The notes below the pieces were generated by a model, which saw only the letters and a program-made list of their open reading frames with translations, searched no databases and was not told where the DNA came from. Positions 7,447-15,481 of a stretch of DNA of 16,981 bases are shown here, piece after piece. Numbering within the stretch: position 1 is the stretch's first letter; each line of letters begins with the position of its first letter. Source of the stretch: an uncultured Caulobacteraceae bacterium (lineage in GTDB: Bacteria > Pseudomonadota > Alphaproteobacteria > Caulobacterales > TH1-2); contig CALBST010000391.1 of NCBI GenBank assembly GCA_937967425.1, forward strand, positions 1 to 16,981. Direction: 5' to 3'. A program made the translations under genes and the position numbers.

Positions 7447-9090
7447 CTATTCCGCCGCGACCGCTACGGCCGGAACATCCGCAGCGCGGACATGCGCGGG
7501 GTCGCGCGCAGTCGCTGTGCGCCACAGATTGTAGGCCATGATGAACGCACCGATGAGGAAGAGCGTCCCGCCAAGCGCGCGAATGATGTAGTAGGGATTC
7601 ATCGCCTCGACGGTTTCGACGAACGAGTATTCGAGGAAGCCGAACTCGTTGTACGCGCGCCACATCAAGCCTTGCATGATGCCCGCGACCCACATTGATG
7701 TGATGTAAAGGACGATGCCGATGGTCGAGAGCCAGAAGTGCCATTCGACGAGCGCGTTCGAGAACAACGCCTTGCGCTTCCACAGCCACGGCACGAGACA
7801 ATAGAGCGCGCCGAAGCTGACGAAACCAACCCAGCCAAGCGCGCCAGAGTGCACATGGCCGATGGTCCAATCGGTGTAGTGCGAAAGCGAGTTGACGGCG
7901 CGGATCGACATCACCGGGCCTTCGAACGTCGACATGCCATAGAACGCGACCGACACGACGAGCATGCGGAGCACCGGATCAGTACGCAGCTTGTCCCACG
8001 CGCCGGAGAGCGTCATCAGGCCGTTGATCATGCCGCCCCAGCTCGGCATCCAGAGCATGACCGAGAACGTGGCGCCGAGCGTCTGCGCCCATTGTGGCAG
8101 CGCCGTGTAGTGCAGGTGGTGCGGGCCGGCCCAGATGTAGAGGAAGATCAGCGCCCAGAAGTGGATGATCGAGAGCCGGTAGGAATAGACCGGGCGATCA
8201 GCCTGCTTCGGGATGAAGTAGTACATGATGCCGAGGAAGCCGGCGGTCAGAAAGAAGCCTACGGCGTTGTGGCCGTACCACCATTGCGTCAGCGCATCCT
8301 GCACACCGGAAAAGAGCGAATAACTGAACCAGCCGCCAAGACTCACCGGTACGGCGAGATTGTTGACGATGTGCAGCATCGCGATGGTGACGATGAACGC
8401 GAGATAGAACCAGTTGGCGACGTAGATGTGCTTCTCTTGCCGCTTCCAGATCGTGCCCAGGAAGACGAGCAGATAGACGACCCAGACCAGCGTCAGCCAA
8501 AGATCGGTGTACCACGGCGGCTCAGCGTATTCGCGGCCTGCGGTGATCCCGAGCAGATAACCGGTGCCGGCAAGCAGGATGAAGAGCTGGTAGCCCCAGA
8601 ACACGAACCACGGCCAAAGACCGCCAGCAAGGCGCGCGCGGCAGGTGCGCTGGACGACATAGAAGCTTGTGGCGATCAGAACATTGCCACCGAACGCGAA
8701 GATCACCGCGGAGGTGTGCAGCGGCCGTAAGCGGCCGAAATTGGTCCAGCCCCATTCTTCAAAATAGAGCAGGTTAGGAAATGCGAGCTGCGCGGCGATG
8801 ACAACGCCGACCAGAAAGCCCGCGATGCCCCAGAACATCGAGGCGATGACGCCGGCTTTGACGACACCGTTCTCGTAGCGTGATGATTCATTCGTGGCCG
8901 GGCCGCGGCCCAGGACGCCAAACAACATGACGCCGCCTAGAAAGAAGGCCGCGAGCGCCGTCCACATCTGGGCGGCGAAGGCGCCGTCCGTGGCGTTCGC
9001 CGCGCCCCATAATGCAAAGTACGATCCGGCCGCGAGAATGGCGCCGATCGCCCACGCATCCAGCCGTCCCTGCCCTGCGCCTGCCGTCAT
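7447..9090 (-). CDS. ccoN: cbb3-type cytochrome c oxidase catalytic subunit I (CcoN)
   Basis: This 547-residue heme-copper oxidase subunit has about twelve membrane helices. Metal-ligand regions are intact: His125 ([13 protein letters not shown], low-spin heme b), [11 protein letters not shown] (His274, CuB), AGPHHLHY (His324 and His325, CuB), and [10 protein letters not shown] (His412 for heme b3, His414 for heme b). It reduces O2 to water with high affinity and pumps protons in the inner membrane. As in other C-family oxidases there is no A-family K-channel Glu/Lys pattern. The ATG at 9090 has GGGGAG ahead of it. A FixK-type box is centred 87 bases upstream, so transcription is probably switched on at low O2. 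Confidence 0.98.
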   Translation of the reverse strand: MTAGAGQGRLDAWAIGAILAAGSYFALWGAANATDGAFAAQMWTALAAFFLGGVMLFGVLGRGPATNESSRYENGVVKAGVIASMFWGIAGFLVGVVIAAQLAFPNLLYFEEWGWTNFGRLRPLHTSAVIFAFGGNVLIATSFYVVQRTCRARLAGGLWPWFVFWGYQLFILLAGTGYLLGITAGREYAEPPWYTDLWLTLVWVVYLLVFLGTIWKRQEKHIYVANWFYLAFIVTIAMLHIVNNLAVPVSLGGWFSYSLFSGVQDALTQWWYGHNAVGFFLTAGFLGIMYYFIPKQADRPVYSYRLSIIHFWALIFLYIWAGPHHLHYTALPQWAQTLGATFSVMLWMPSWGGMINGLMTLSGAWDKLRTDPVLRMLVVSVAFYGMSTFEGPVMSIRAVNSLSHYTDWTIGHVHSGALGWVGFVSFGALYCLVPWLWKRKALFSNALVEWHFWLSTIGIVLYITSMWVAGIMQGLMWRAYNEFGFLEYSFVETVEAMNPYYIIRALGGTLFLIGAFIMAYNLWRTATARDPAHVRAADVPAVAVAAE

Positions 9091-9170
9091 CCCGTCAACT
9101 CCCCGCCGGCGCTCAGCGCCGCGATTCCGAGAACCTGAGTTGGCGGTAACAGCGCTGGTAAGGATCGCGT

Positions 9171-9184
9171 TTGATCTGGCTCAA
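9171..9184. promoter_or_regulatory. FixK/FNR-type box between ccoN and a divergent gene
   Basis: The plus strand reads TTGATCTGGCTCAA, one mismatch from TTGAT-N4-ATCAA. It is centred 87 bases before the ccoN ATG on the minus strand and 53 bases before the ATG at 9231 on the plus strand. Both distances suit class II activation, so it may serve one or both directions. Confidence 0.8.
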
Positions 9185-9230
9185 CGTGTGCGCCTGCGAC
9201 GCAGGTAGAGGCAGCGTCAGGAGCTGGATC

Positions 9231-9497
9231 ATGCACGTGGCGAGCGCACGGACTAAAGCCGCATCAGCCTTTGTCGCGGCAGCGACGGCTTGGCCGACGG
9301 CGCTCTGCGCCATAACCGACGCGATGATGACGCCGCTGCAGCGCGCGTTGCAGACGTCCTGGTGCGGCGGCGCGCCGCATGCATCGGAGTTCTTGGGACA
9401 TTGCCCGGCATGCTGGAGCGGCGCCGCGGCCTTTCTGCTCGCGGCGTTGTTGGTGGCTTCCGCGCCTATTCCTGCACGTCTTCGCGCCGCAGCCTAA
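9231..9497 (+). CDS. Small CxxC membrane protein, divergent from ccoN
   Basis: This 88-residue product has an unusually good start: AGGAG seven bases before the ATG at 9231. The N-terminal half is Ala-rich with a possible amphipathic or signal-like stretch and one Cys (LCAIT). The second half has WCGGAPH, then GHCPACWSGAA, then a strong hydrophobic helix (about residues 66-81) and a short tail. His-Cys-Pro-x-Cys just outside a membrane helix suggests metal or thiol/redox chemistry and faintly recalls small DUF2946-like copper-associated proteins, but I cannot assign a family. The last 32 bases overlap the 3' end of the opposing META gene. Being on the opposite strand from ccoN with a shared FixK-type box favours a role linked to oxidase assembly; this is inference. 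It could still be a spurious ORF. Confidence 0.55.
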   Translation: MHVASARTKAASAFVAAATAWPTALCAITDAMMTPLQRALQTSWCGGAPHASEFLGHCPACWSGAAAFLLAALLVASAPIPARLRAAA

Positions 9498-9882
9498 TCA
9501 GCGTCTCGCTGCCCGAAGCGGCTTGCAACAATTCGAGCGACTTTCCCCGCACGATGTGCCGCTGAATCTGAGGCAGCACCATCAGAAACCGCTGCTCGTC
9601 GGTTGCCGCAGCGATACTATTGCATTCACCGGCTTCCTCGTTTGGCGGGCCGATGCTGACGGTTTCACTGAACACGCTGAGCGGCGCGCTGAAATGGTTG
9701 CACCCGGTGAAGCCCGAGACCGTCTCACTCGCAGTGTCGAACGTCATCCAGATCTCGACATCTTCACCCAAGGAGGCGCCGGCGATCTGCTGCACCCGCC
9801 AACGCCCATCCAGTGGCTCTTCGCCCGGCTGACATGCCGACAGCGCGAGTGCCGACGCCACGACCAAGACCATATGTTTCAT
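9466..9882 (-). CDS. META-domain lipoprotein
   Basis: The protein has 138 residues. The first 17 (MKHMVLVVASALALSAC) form a lipoprotein signal with lipobox LSAC and Cys17 as the lipidated residue. The rest is one META domain: DGRWRVQQIAG at the start and FTGCNHFSAPLSV in the middle, the usual G-C-N-x-F signature. META domains occur in HslJ-like heat-shock and envelope lipoproteins; the molecular role is unknown. An in-frame opening extends to 10203, but the true ATG at 9882 overlaps the preceding stop (ATGA) and a GGAGAG site lies just before it. It is the last gene of the Usp-SDR operon and converges on the CxxC gene at 9231-9497, with a 32-base overlap of coding ends. Confidence 0.85.
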   Translation of the reverse strand: MKHMVLVVASALALSACQPGEEPLDGRWRVQQIAGASLGEDVEIWMTFDTASETVSGFTGCNHFSAPLSVFSETVSIGPPNEEAGECNSIAAATDEQRFLMVLPQIQRHIVRGKSLELLQAASGSETLIRLRREDVQE

Positions 9883-10316
9883 ATGTCTCTCTCCACGCGC
9901 CGCATGCGGATTAACGGCATCAGGGCAAAAATGATGAGTGTCGCCGCATAGATCATACCCGCTGGCGTGGCGAAGTGCGCCAGCTGATCCTGTAACGTCA
10001 TGCCGCGAAGGCCGAAACCAACCGCGAGATCGGCGATCTGCTGCATAATGAGCGCCACGACGCCGATCGCGAGAAAACTCGGCCAGCCGCCGCTGACGCC
10101 CGCCCATTTGGGCGCGGCTCGCGACGCAAACCACATTGCGGCGATCAGGAATGGCGTCTCCAGAAGAACGGCGATCGCATTGCCGAGCCAAGGCTCGATC
10201 CAAATCACGCGGACGGGGCCAAGCAGCAGACCCGCCGCAAACACAAGCGCGAAATAGATCGCAGCTGCGTGCGGCACGCGGTTCGGCGGTTTGAGGGGGA
10301 CGTCCGCTTCCGTCAT
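9879..10316 (-). CDS. Conserved four-helix inner membrane protein, function unknown
   Basis: The protein has 145 residues with about four hydrophobic helices (roughly 18-36, 45-64, 80-98, 118-137). A short charged start and a basic end (RMRRVERD) suggest both termini are cytoplasmic. No catalytic motif or metal-binding cluster is seen. Similar small integral membrane proteins are found in other alphaproteobacteria, but I know of no function. It overlaps its neighbours on both sides by ATGA junctions (10313-10316 and 9879-9882), so it is translated with the SDR upstream and the META lipoprotein downstream. Confidence 0.82.
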   Translation of the reverse strand: MTEADVPLKPPNRVPHAAAIYFALVFAAGLLLGPVRVIWIEPWLGNAIAVLLETPFLIAAMWFASRAAPKWAGVSGGWPSFLAIGVVALIMQQIADLAVGFGLRGMTLQDQLAHFATPAGMIYAATLIIFALMPLIRMRRVERDI

Positions 10317-11083
10317 TGCGCCGTGTAGCCGCCGTCGATCACCAGCTCGGCGCCGGTTACGAACTTTGATTCATCGGAGGCGAGATAAAGAATGCCGTAG
10401 GCGATGTCGTTCGGCTCGCCGAGATGTCCGACTGGATGCAGGCTGGCCACGAATTGCTTCGCTGCCTCGGGATCGGGCTGCGCGGCCAGATAGTTTTCGA
10501 CCATCGGCGTCCAGATATAGCCCGGATGCACAGAATTCACGCGGATCCTGTAACCGGCCTTGGCGCAATGCAGCGCCGCAGACTTGGTGAAAATCCGAAC
10601 ACCGCCCTTGCTCGCATTGTAGGCGGCGAGGTTGGCGTCGCCGATCAAACCTTCGATCGACGACAGATTGATGATTGAGCCACCGCCTGTTTCCTTCATC
10701 GCAGCAATGGCGCGCTGCGTCCCCATGAAGACGCCATCCAGATTGACCGCCATCAGAGCGCGCCACTGCTCCAGGGTCGTCGCCTCGACGCTGCCGCCAA
10801 GCGCGACGCCGGCATTGTTTACGAGGATGTCCAGCCGCCCGAACCGGCGCAGCGTGGCGGCGATGACGGCGTCCCAGTCCGACTCCGACGAAACGTCGTG
10901 GCGCATGAACATCGCCTCACCGCCCGCTTCGACGATCTCATCCGCGACTGCTCGGCCCTCACTTTCCTTCAGGTCGGTGATCATCACCTTGGCGCCTTCG
11001 CGGGCAAGCAATGCGGCGCAGGCGCGCCCGAGACCGAGGCCGCCGCCGGTGACCAACGCGACTTTTTTCTCCACCCGTCCCAT
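10313..11083 (-). CDS. Short-chain dehydrogenase/reductase (SDR), classical type
   Basis: This 256-residue cytosolic oxidoreductase has all classical SDR landmarks: TGGGLGLG cofactor loop (12-19), Asp37 after the second strand (favours NAD(H) over NADP(H)), NNAG (89-92), catalytic Ser142, and YNASK with Tyr155 and Lys159. The C-terminal VTGAELVIDGGYTAQ is the usual subfamily end. Closest in feel are cyclopentanol/3-beta-hydroxysteroid/glucose dehydrogenase-like SDRs, but the substrate cannot be read from sequence. GGGAGG precedes the ATG. The gene lies between two universal stress proteins and a membrane protein, unusual company that suggests a stress or redox-balancing role under low oxygen. 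Confidence 0.92.
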   Translation of the reverse strand: MGRVEKKVALVTGGGLGLGRACAALLAREGAKVMITDLKESEGRAVADEIVEAGGEAMFMRHDVSSESDWDAVIAATLRRFGRLDILVNNAGVALGGSVEATTLEQWRALMAVNLDGVFMGTQRAIAAMKETGGGSIINLSSIEGLIGDANLAAYNASKGGVRIFTKSAALHCAKAGYRIRVNSVHPGYIWTPMVENYLAAQPDPEAAKQFVASLHPVGHLGEPNDIAYGILYLASDESKFVTGAELVIDGGYTAQ

Positions 11084-11095
11084 GGCCGCCTCCCT

Positions 11096-11926
11096 CTAAT
11101 GAGCCATGAACAAAGGAACGGACGACGCGGCCAGCAGTTCGCGCGTCACGCCGCCAAACAGAAACTCTCGCGCGCGGGAATGGCCATAGGCGCCCAACAC
11201 GAGCATGTCAGCGTCAACGGCAATCGCTTCATCCAACAGCGCTCTCGCGTCCGTTCGCCCCAGCCCATCGATGTTATGCACTTCAGCCTGGACGCCGTGG
11301 CGCTGTAGATAAGCCGCAAGATCGTGGCCCGGAGTTTGCCCGCCATTAAGCGGTCTGGCGTCCACGGTGGCGATGAAGACGTGTCGGGCAATCTTCAAGA
11401 AAGGCATCGCGCCGCTGACAGCGCGCACCGCCTCAGCCGACGCGTTCCAGCCAATAACAATCTTGTCCCAACTACGTTGCCGCGGCGGCTTTTCGGGCAC
11501 GAGCAAAACAGGACGCCCAGACTTGAACAGGACATCCTCGATCATCGCCTGCCGCGCCCGATCATGCGCGCCGGCGCGCGCCAAGATGGTCAGGTCGGCA
11601 AGACGCGCGTGGGCGACGATCTTGTCATCATCCACGGCCCGCTCGATAGCCAAATCACGCACCTCGAATGCCCGCGGCGCGCGATCGAGCCATGCCATCA
11701 GACCTCGGCGCAATTGCGCCGCGTGAGAAGTGGTTCCGCCAGCGAGATCTTTCAGCACCGCCGAGAGCGGAGCCTCCTTGTCCATATAACTGGACGCCAA
11801 GTGCAGTGCGAGAATGAGCGCAGCGGGCTCGGCGTCAAACTTGTCCGCGATTTCTGCCGAAGCCGTCAGCGCTGCGACGTCTTCGTCCAGCGCGATAACG
11901 GGCGCGAGAATGAGCTTGTAGGACAT
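11096..11926 (-). CDS. Universal stress protein, tandem-domain (UspA family), second of pair
   Basis: The protein has 276 residues made of two Usp domains. The N-terminal domain (about 1-145) begins YKLILAPVIALD and is degenerate. The C-terminal domain (about 150-276) begins WDKIVIGWNASAEAVRA and keeps the nucleotide-loop pattern GAYGHSRAREFLFGGVTREL, with Gly where many ATP-binding members have Gly-Ser. Such cytosolic proteins bind ATP or AMP and support survival in starvation or oxygen limitation. It starts three bases after the stop of the preceding Usp gene with no good Shine-Dalgarno, so it is probably coupled. It ends 12 bases before the SDR. Confidence 0.9.
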   Translation of the reverse strand: MSYKLILAPVIALDEDVAALTASAEIADKFDAEPAALILALHLASSYMDKEAPLSAVLKDLAGGTTSHAAQLRRGLMAWLDRAPRAFEVRDLAIERAVDDDKIVAHARLADLTILARAGAHDRARQAMIEDVLFKSGRPVLLVPEKPPRQRSWDKIVIGWNASAEAVRAVSGAMPFLKIARHVFIATVDARPLNGGQTPGHDLAAYLQRHGVQAEVHNIDGLGRTDARALLDEAIAVDADMLVLGAYGHSRAREFLFGGVTRELLAASSVPLFMAH

Positions 11927-11929
11927 GGT

Positions 11930-12751
11930 TCAGTGCGCGAGCAGGATATTCGGCCCGCCGGCAGCGTGCACAAGAGCACGCGTGGTGCCGCCGAGGACCA
12001 CCTCAAACAGGCGCGGCCGGCCGTAGGCGCCCGCGACCAAGACCTCGCAATTGTCCGCGCGTGCGGCGGAAAGAAGCGATTCTGCCACTCGCGCGCCCCG
12101 GACATCGCGCAGCGCGACGTCCTTGACGCCATGCAGCGTCAGATACTTGCGCATTTGCTCCGGGCCGGAGGCGTCCGCCTCCTCGCTCTCGTCGTCGACG
12201 TTTCGCAGAAGGAGCACGCCTTTCGCCGCTTGCAGTAAAGGCATCGCGGCCCGGATCGCACGCGCCGCTTGCGTGCTCCCGTCCCAGGCGATCGCGACGG
12301 GTCCGCCGGAGAACGGCGCCCCCTTGCTCAACAAGACAGGCGCGCGCGTCGAAAGCAGTGTTTCCGCAAACAGCGGTCCAAGCGCCGCGCGCGCGGCGGC
12401 GCCAGCGAAGATCACAAGGTCGGCGAGCGTCGCTGCCGGAGCAAGCGCGACGGCCGGCATCAAGGAGCGCTTCTCGACGCCGAACGCAACGCCGTGACGC
12501 GCGGCCGCATCGCGAACCAACGACTCTAACCGCTCCTGCGCAACGCGCTCCGAGGCCAGGATACGCTCACCAGCCTCCGCCCCGCTTTGCAGTGCGGCGC
12601 CATAATAGACGAAATCCGCTGCGGGATCGGGGAAAGCGGGGATCACGCCCACTTCCGCACTGAATCGCTTTGCGAGCGTCCCTGCCGCATCTATGGCTTC
12701 AACGTCGGATGCGTCGCCACAGGCGACAACAACGATCGATTTGAGGGTCAT
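11930..12751 (-). CDS. Universal stress protein, tandem-domain (UspA family), first of pair
   Basis: The protein has 273 residues and two Usp domains. The first starts LKSIVVVACGDASD; the second starts near GGPVAIAWDGSTQAARA and ends with GAYGRPRLFEVVLGGTTRAL, the Usp nucleotide-loop pattern. The ATG at 12751 is chosen over an in-frame start at 12778 because a perfect AGGAGG lies six bases before it. It heads the Usp-Usp-SDR-membrane-META operon. It differs clearly in sequence from the next Usp despite the same layout, so the pair is an old duplication or two recruitments. A FixK-like site centred 57 bases upstream suggests oxygen control, in line with Usp members of FNR/FixK regulons elsewhere. 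Confidence 0.9.
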   Translation of the reverse strand: MTLKSIVVVACGDASDVEAIDAAGTLAKRFSAEVGVIPAFPDPAADFVYYGAALQSGAEAGERILASERVAQERLESLVRDAAARHGVAFGVEKRSLMPAVALAPAATLADLVIFAGAAARAALGPLFAETLLSTRAPVLLSKGAPFSGGPVAIAWDGSTQAARAIRAAMPLLQAAKGVLLLRNVDDESEEADASGPEQMRKYLTLHGVKDVALRDVRGARVAESLLSAARADNCEVLVAGAYGRPRLFEVVLGGTTRALVHAAGGPNILLAH

Positions 12752-12801
12752 GTGAAGCCTCCTGCGAGACTTCCTCATGACAGTTGCACGGCTGCCTCGC
12801 C

Positions 12802-12815
12802 TTGCGTCAGATCAA
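12802..12815 (-). promoter_or_regulatory. Degenerate FixK-type box in front of the Usp operon
   Basis: On the minus strand it reads TTGATCTGACGCAA: one perfect TTGAT half-site and a CGCAA half that keeps CAA. The centre is 57 bases before the ATG at 12751, the same distance seen for the gene at 16872. It overlaps the last codon and stop of the receiver gene. Confidence 0.5.
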
Positions 12816-13249
12816 CGTGGCACACCTTCCATCAGCTCGCGTACTTTCTGCGCAAGCTGATCATCTAGAAGCGGCTTTTCGATGATTTCAACGCCAGCCG
12901 CCGAAGCCCGCGCGCGCGTCGAATGCGAGGGATGCGTTGTGATGAGAATGCTTGGCGCAGTTACCCCCGCTGAACGCAAGCGAGCTAACAGGTCCAAACC
13001 ACTCATGCGCGGGAGCTTCTGGTCAAGAATCAGACACCGCCATAGATGTCGTTGAGACGACGCCAGAGCCATTTCCGCGTCGGCAAAGGTGGCGACCGGA
13101 ATTCCCGCGGTTTCGAAGGCAAAGCTGAGGGCGTGACGAACCGCAGGGTCGTCATCGACGACCGCGAGCACGGGCGGTTGACGGCAAACGTGATCCAAAG
13201 CAGCGCCAGCATCCGATAGAAGCGCTGCGCCGACGTTGATTTCGCTCAA
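12812..13249 (-). CDS. Single-domain response regulator (receiver only), FixT-like candidate
   Basis: The protein has 145 residues: a short N-terminal extension, then one complete receiver domain and no DNA-binding output. Phosphorylation residues are present: acidic pocket Asp32-34, phospho-acceptor Asp76 (CLILDQKLP), Thr104/105, and Lys125 (EKPL). Cys22 and Cys72 are the only cysteines. It starts four bases after the fixJ stop, in the same transcript as fixL-fixJ. Known analogues are single-domain receivers near FixLJ; in Caulobacter, FixT is a receiver-only protein that binds an Fe-S cluster and inhibits FixL. Here only two Cys are present, so a cluster of that kind is doubtful unless shared by a dimer. 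A phosphate-sink role is the alternative. Both functions are inference from position. Confidence 0.85.
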   Translation of the reverse strand: MSEINVGAALLSDAGAALDHVCRQPPVLAVVDDDPAVRHALSFAFETAGIPVATFADAEMALASSQRHLWRCLILDQKLPRMSGLDLLARLRSAGVTAPSILITTHPSHSTRARASAAGVEIIEKPLLDDQLAQKVRELMEGVPR

Positions 13250-13253
13250 CCCC

Positions 13254-13862
13254 TCAACGTTGTTCGAGCTGCAGGGCCATCCGTACCAGTTCCGAGAGAC
13301 TATTGGCGTTCATTTTGGTCATTACATTGGCGCGATAAATTTCGACCGTCCGTGGGCTGATGCCCAGGCGAAGCGCCGCCGCCTTGTTGGAATCTCCCGC
13401 GACGATTGCGTCGAACACGTCACGCTCCCGGCCGGTGAGCTGGGAAACCCGCGCCGCTATCTCGGCTTGCTCTTGCTTGCGGCTCGCGTCACTGCCGCTC
13501 TGCGACAGCCCCAAGCGCACGGCGCCCACCAGGGCCTCATCGTCGAACGGCTTCTCAAGAAACTCCAGCACGCCGGCTTTCATCGCCTGAACCGCAAGCG
13601 ACACATCTGCGTGCCCCGTCAGAACGATAACAGGATGCGGCACACCCAGACGCTTGAGCTCCTGCACCATCTCCAACCCATTCATGCCGGGCATGCGGAT
13701 ATCGGTGATAATGCAGCCGAACTCCAACTCGGCGCGGCGATCGAGCAGCGCGCGGGCGCCTTCGTACGTGCGGGTTGCGATACCTTCAGCGCTCAACAGA
13801 AAGGCGATCGAGTCGCGCATGGGCGCATCGTCATCGACGACATGAACAACCGGCTCAGTCAT
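13254..13862 (-). CDS. fixJ: FixJ-type response regulator, LuxR-family output
   Basis: The protein has 202 residues. The receiver domain has an acidic pocket at Asp10-12, phospho-acceptor Asp54 ([13 protein letters not shown]), Thr82 and Lys104 (EKPF). A linker of about 15 residues leads to a LuxR-type helix-turn-helix (about 141-198) with LTGRERDVF and [14 protein letters not shown]. This is the standard FixJ layout. Phosphorylated FixJ dimerises and activates fixK and related promoters. The start overlaps the fixL stop by eight bases, so sensor and regulator are produced together. The likely target is the site at 15401-15416, directly upstream of the divergent fixK gene. Confidence 0.95.
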   Translation of the reverse strand: MTEPVVHVVDDDAPMRDSIAFLLSAEGIATRTYEGARALLDRRAELEFGCIITDIRMPGMNGLEMVQELKRLGVPHPVIVLTGHADVSLAVQAMKAGVLEFLEKPFDDEALVGAVRLGLSQSGSDASRKQEQAEIAARVSQLTGRERDVFDAIVAGDSNKAAALRLGISPRTVEIYRANVMTKMNANSLSELVRMALQLEQR

Positions 13863-15381
13863 CTTGCACCTCCGGAGCGCGGCGAAGCGTGAAGCGGAAG
13901 ATCGCGCCGCCCTCTGGGTTAGGCTCGGTCCATATGCGGCCGCCGTGAGCCTCGATGATCGTCCGTGATATGGACAACCCCACGCCCATGCCGCTGGCCT
14001 TGGTGGTCACGAATGGTTGGAACAGCTTTGCGGCTGCGGTCTCATCTACACCCGGCCCTGTATCCGTGACGCTGACCATCGCCATATTGTCTTCCACGGC
14101 AGCCGTCGAGACCGTCAGTTCGCGCACCGGCTGATCAACCATGGCGTCGATAGCGTTACGCACCAGGTTCAGGATTACTTGCTGAATCTGAACACGATCC
14201 ACCAGGACAAGATCGGCGTCGAGCGCGATGGCGTAGCTCACACGCACGCCGTGCTCCTTGGCGCCGACCAAAGCCAGCGCACACGCTTCCTGGACGAGCT
14301 TCGGGAGATTTTCGACACGCCTCTCGCTCTCGCCGCGCGCGAGAAAATCCCGCAAGCGCCGGATGATTTCGCCGGCTCGCAGCGCCTGATCCGCCGCCTT
14401 CTCCAGCGCATCTGCGGCGCGAGGCTCTTGGACAGCAGAGCGGTCGAGAAGGCGCTTCGCGCCGCTGAGGTAGTTTGCGATGGCGCTTAGCGGTTGGTTG
14501 AGCTCATGCGCCAAGGCCGAGGCCATCTCACCCATCGCACTCAGCCGCGACATATGCACCAGTTCCGATTGCAGCTCCTGCAAGCGCGTTTCGGTCGCCT
14601 GCCGCTCCGTCAAATCGCGAACAAAGCCTGTGAAGACCCGCCCCCGCTCCGAACGCACTTCTCCGACAGCGAGCTCCATCGGAAATGTCGAGCCGTCCTT
14701 GCGCTCGCCAACGACGATGCGGCCAATACCGATGATGCGCCGCTCACCCGTATCCAGGTAGCGGCTGAGATAGCCGTCGTGCTGCGCCCGAAACGGCGAC
14801 GGCATCAGCATCTTCACGTTGCGCCCCAGCACTTCCGATGCAGACCAGCCAAACATGCGTTCCGCCGCGGCGCTATAGGATTGCATGACGCCATTCTCGT
14901 CGATGACGATCAAAGCATCGGGCGCCGTGTCATAGATGGACAGCAGATGGGCCTCGCGCTCGGCCAAGGCGCGCGAGGCATTCGCCTCGACAAGCCGGTT
15001 GCTGAATATCGCGCCTCCGACGAACGCGCTGCTGGCGCCGATGATCGCGAGAATGAATAGCCCCGCGCCTTGCGCCGGCTCGATCAAAAACCCCGCCGCC
15101 AGCGATAGCGCTGTCGCCGCCAAGCCCGGTCCCATCCCGCCGAGCAACGCGGCGCCGCAGATGACTGGCACGAACAACAAAAGACCTGGCGCTTCGGGCG
15201 CGAGCCACTGCACCAACACCGCAAGGAGCGCCGCCAGCCCGCACGCAACGGCCACCGCACCGTAGGCGGCGAGTTGGGGGCGCGCGCGGATCTCAGATGT
15301 CAGCTTGGCGGGCAGGAAATCGGCGGGCATCCCTGGTAGCTTAGCGTGCGCCGGCCCAGAGCCAAGGCGACCCTGCGCCAT
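13855..15381 (-). CDS. fixL: Oxygen sensor histidine kinase FixL
   Basis: The protein has 508 residues. About four membrane helices (roughly 38-60, 65-82, 87-101, 105-126) precede a heme PAS domain (about 140-260). The motif [13 protein letters not shown] gives the axial heme His201; the loop IIGIGR gives Arg221, matching the O2-stabilising Arg220 of Bradyrhizobium FixL, while the position of its His214 is Arg215 here. The kinase part has phospho-acceptor His292 ([10 protein letters not shown]), N box (Asn405/Asn409), DTGPGV (440-445) and GMGVGLS (464-470). Deoxy-FixL autophosphorylates and passes phosphate to FixJ. The start is uncertain: the ATG at 15381 and the in-frame one at 15330 both have poor ribosome sites. 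Confidence 0.95.
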   Translation of the reverse strand: MAQGRLGSGPAHAKLPGMPADFLPAKLTSEIRARPQLAAYGAVAVACGLAALLAVLVQWLAPEAPGLLLFVPVICGAALLGGMGPGLAATALSLAAGFLIEPAQGAGLFILAIIGASSAFVGGAIFSNRLVEANASRALAEREAHLLSIYDTAPDALIVIDENGVMQSYSAAAERMFGWSASEVLGRNVKMLMPSPFRAQHDGYLSRYLDTGERRIIGIGRIVVGERKDGSTFPMELAVGEVRSERGRVFTGFVRDLTERQATETRLQELQSELVHMSRLSAMGEMASALAHELNQPLSAIANYLSGAKRLLDRSAVQEPRAADALEKAADQALRAGEIIRRLRDFLARGESERRVENLPKLVQEACALALVGAKEHGVRVSYAIALDADLVLVDRVQIQQVILNLVRNAIDAMVDQPVRELTVSTAAVEDNMAMVSVTDTGPGVDETAAAKLFQPFVTTKASGMGVGLSISRTIIEAHGGRIWTEPNPEGGAIFRFTLRRAPEVQDD

Positions 15382-15400
15382 CTTCCTATGCCATAGGGAC

Positions 15401-15416
15401 TAGGTAGTTTCCCTTA
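15401..15416 (+). promoter_or_regulatory. Putative FixJ-binding site upstream of fixK
   Basis: TAGGTAGTTTCCCTTA closely resembles the GTA-GTAGTTTCCC-type site recognised by phosphorylated FixJ at rhizobial and Caulobacter fixK promoters, as I recall it. It lies 66-81 bases before the fixK ATG, which allows a -69/-44 type placement. It is also 20-35 bases before the fixL start, so it could affect fixL. The neighbouring CCTATG-C-CATAGG palindrome (15386-15398) may be part of the same control region. Confidence 0.6.
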
Positions 15417-15481
15417 AGCGTTCGACCCGAATTTCCGGCGCCGCCACCTGCGCGTATCCCCGACGCCAGAGGAGAGCTTCC

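Noticed and set aside
7738..8730. 330-codon plus-strand frame opposite ccoN
   Set aside because: It is a shadow of ccoN caused by high GC in third codon positions; the product is a low-quality Arg/Glu/Asp/His-rich sequence.
9171..9230. Upstream TTG start for the CxxC protein
   Set aside because: It would begin inside the FixK-type box and lacks a ribosome site; the ATG at 9231 has AGGAG at ideal spacing.
9113..9313. 66-codon minus-strand frame upstream of ccoN
   Set aside because: It overlaps the FixK-type box and the opposite gene at 9231-9497, has no convincing ribosome site, and the product has no recognisable features.
9883..10203. Long N-terminal extension of the META lipoprotein
   Set aside because: The lipoprotein signal begins at the ATG at 9882, and the extension is antiframe of the membrane protein gene.
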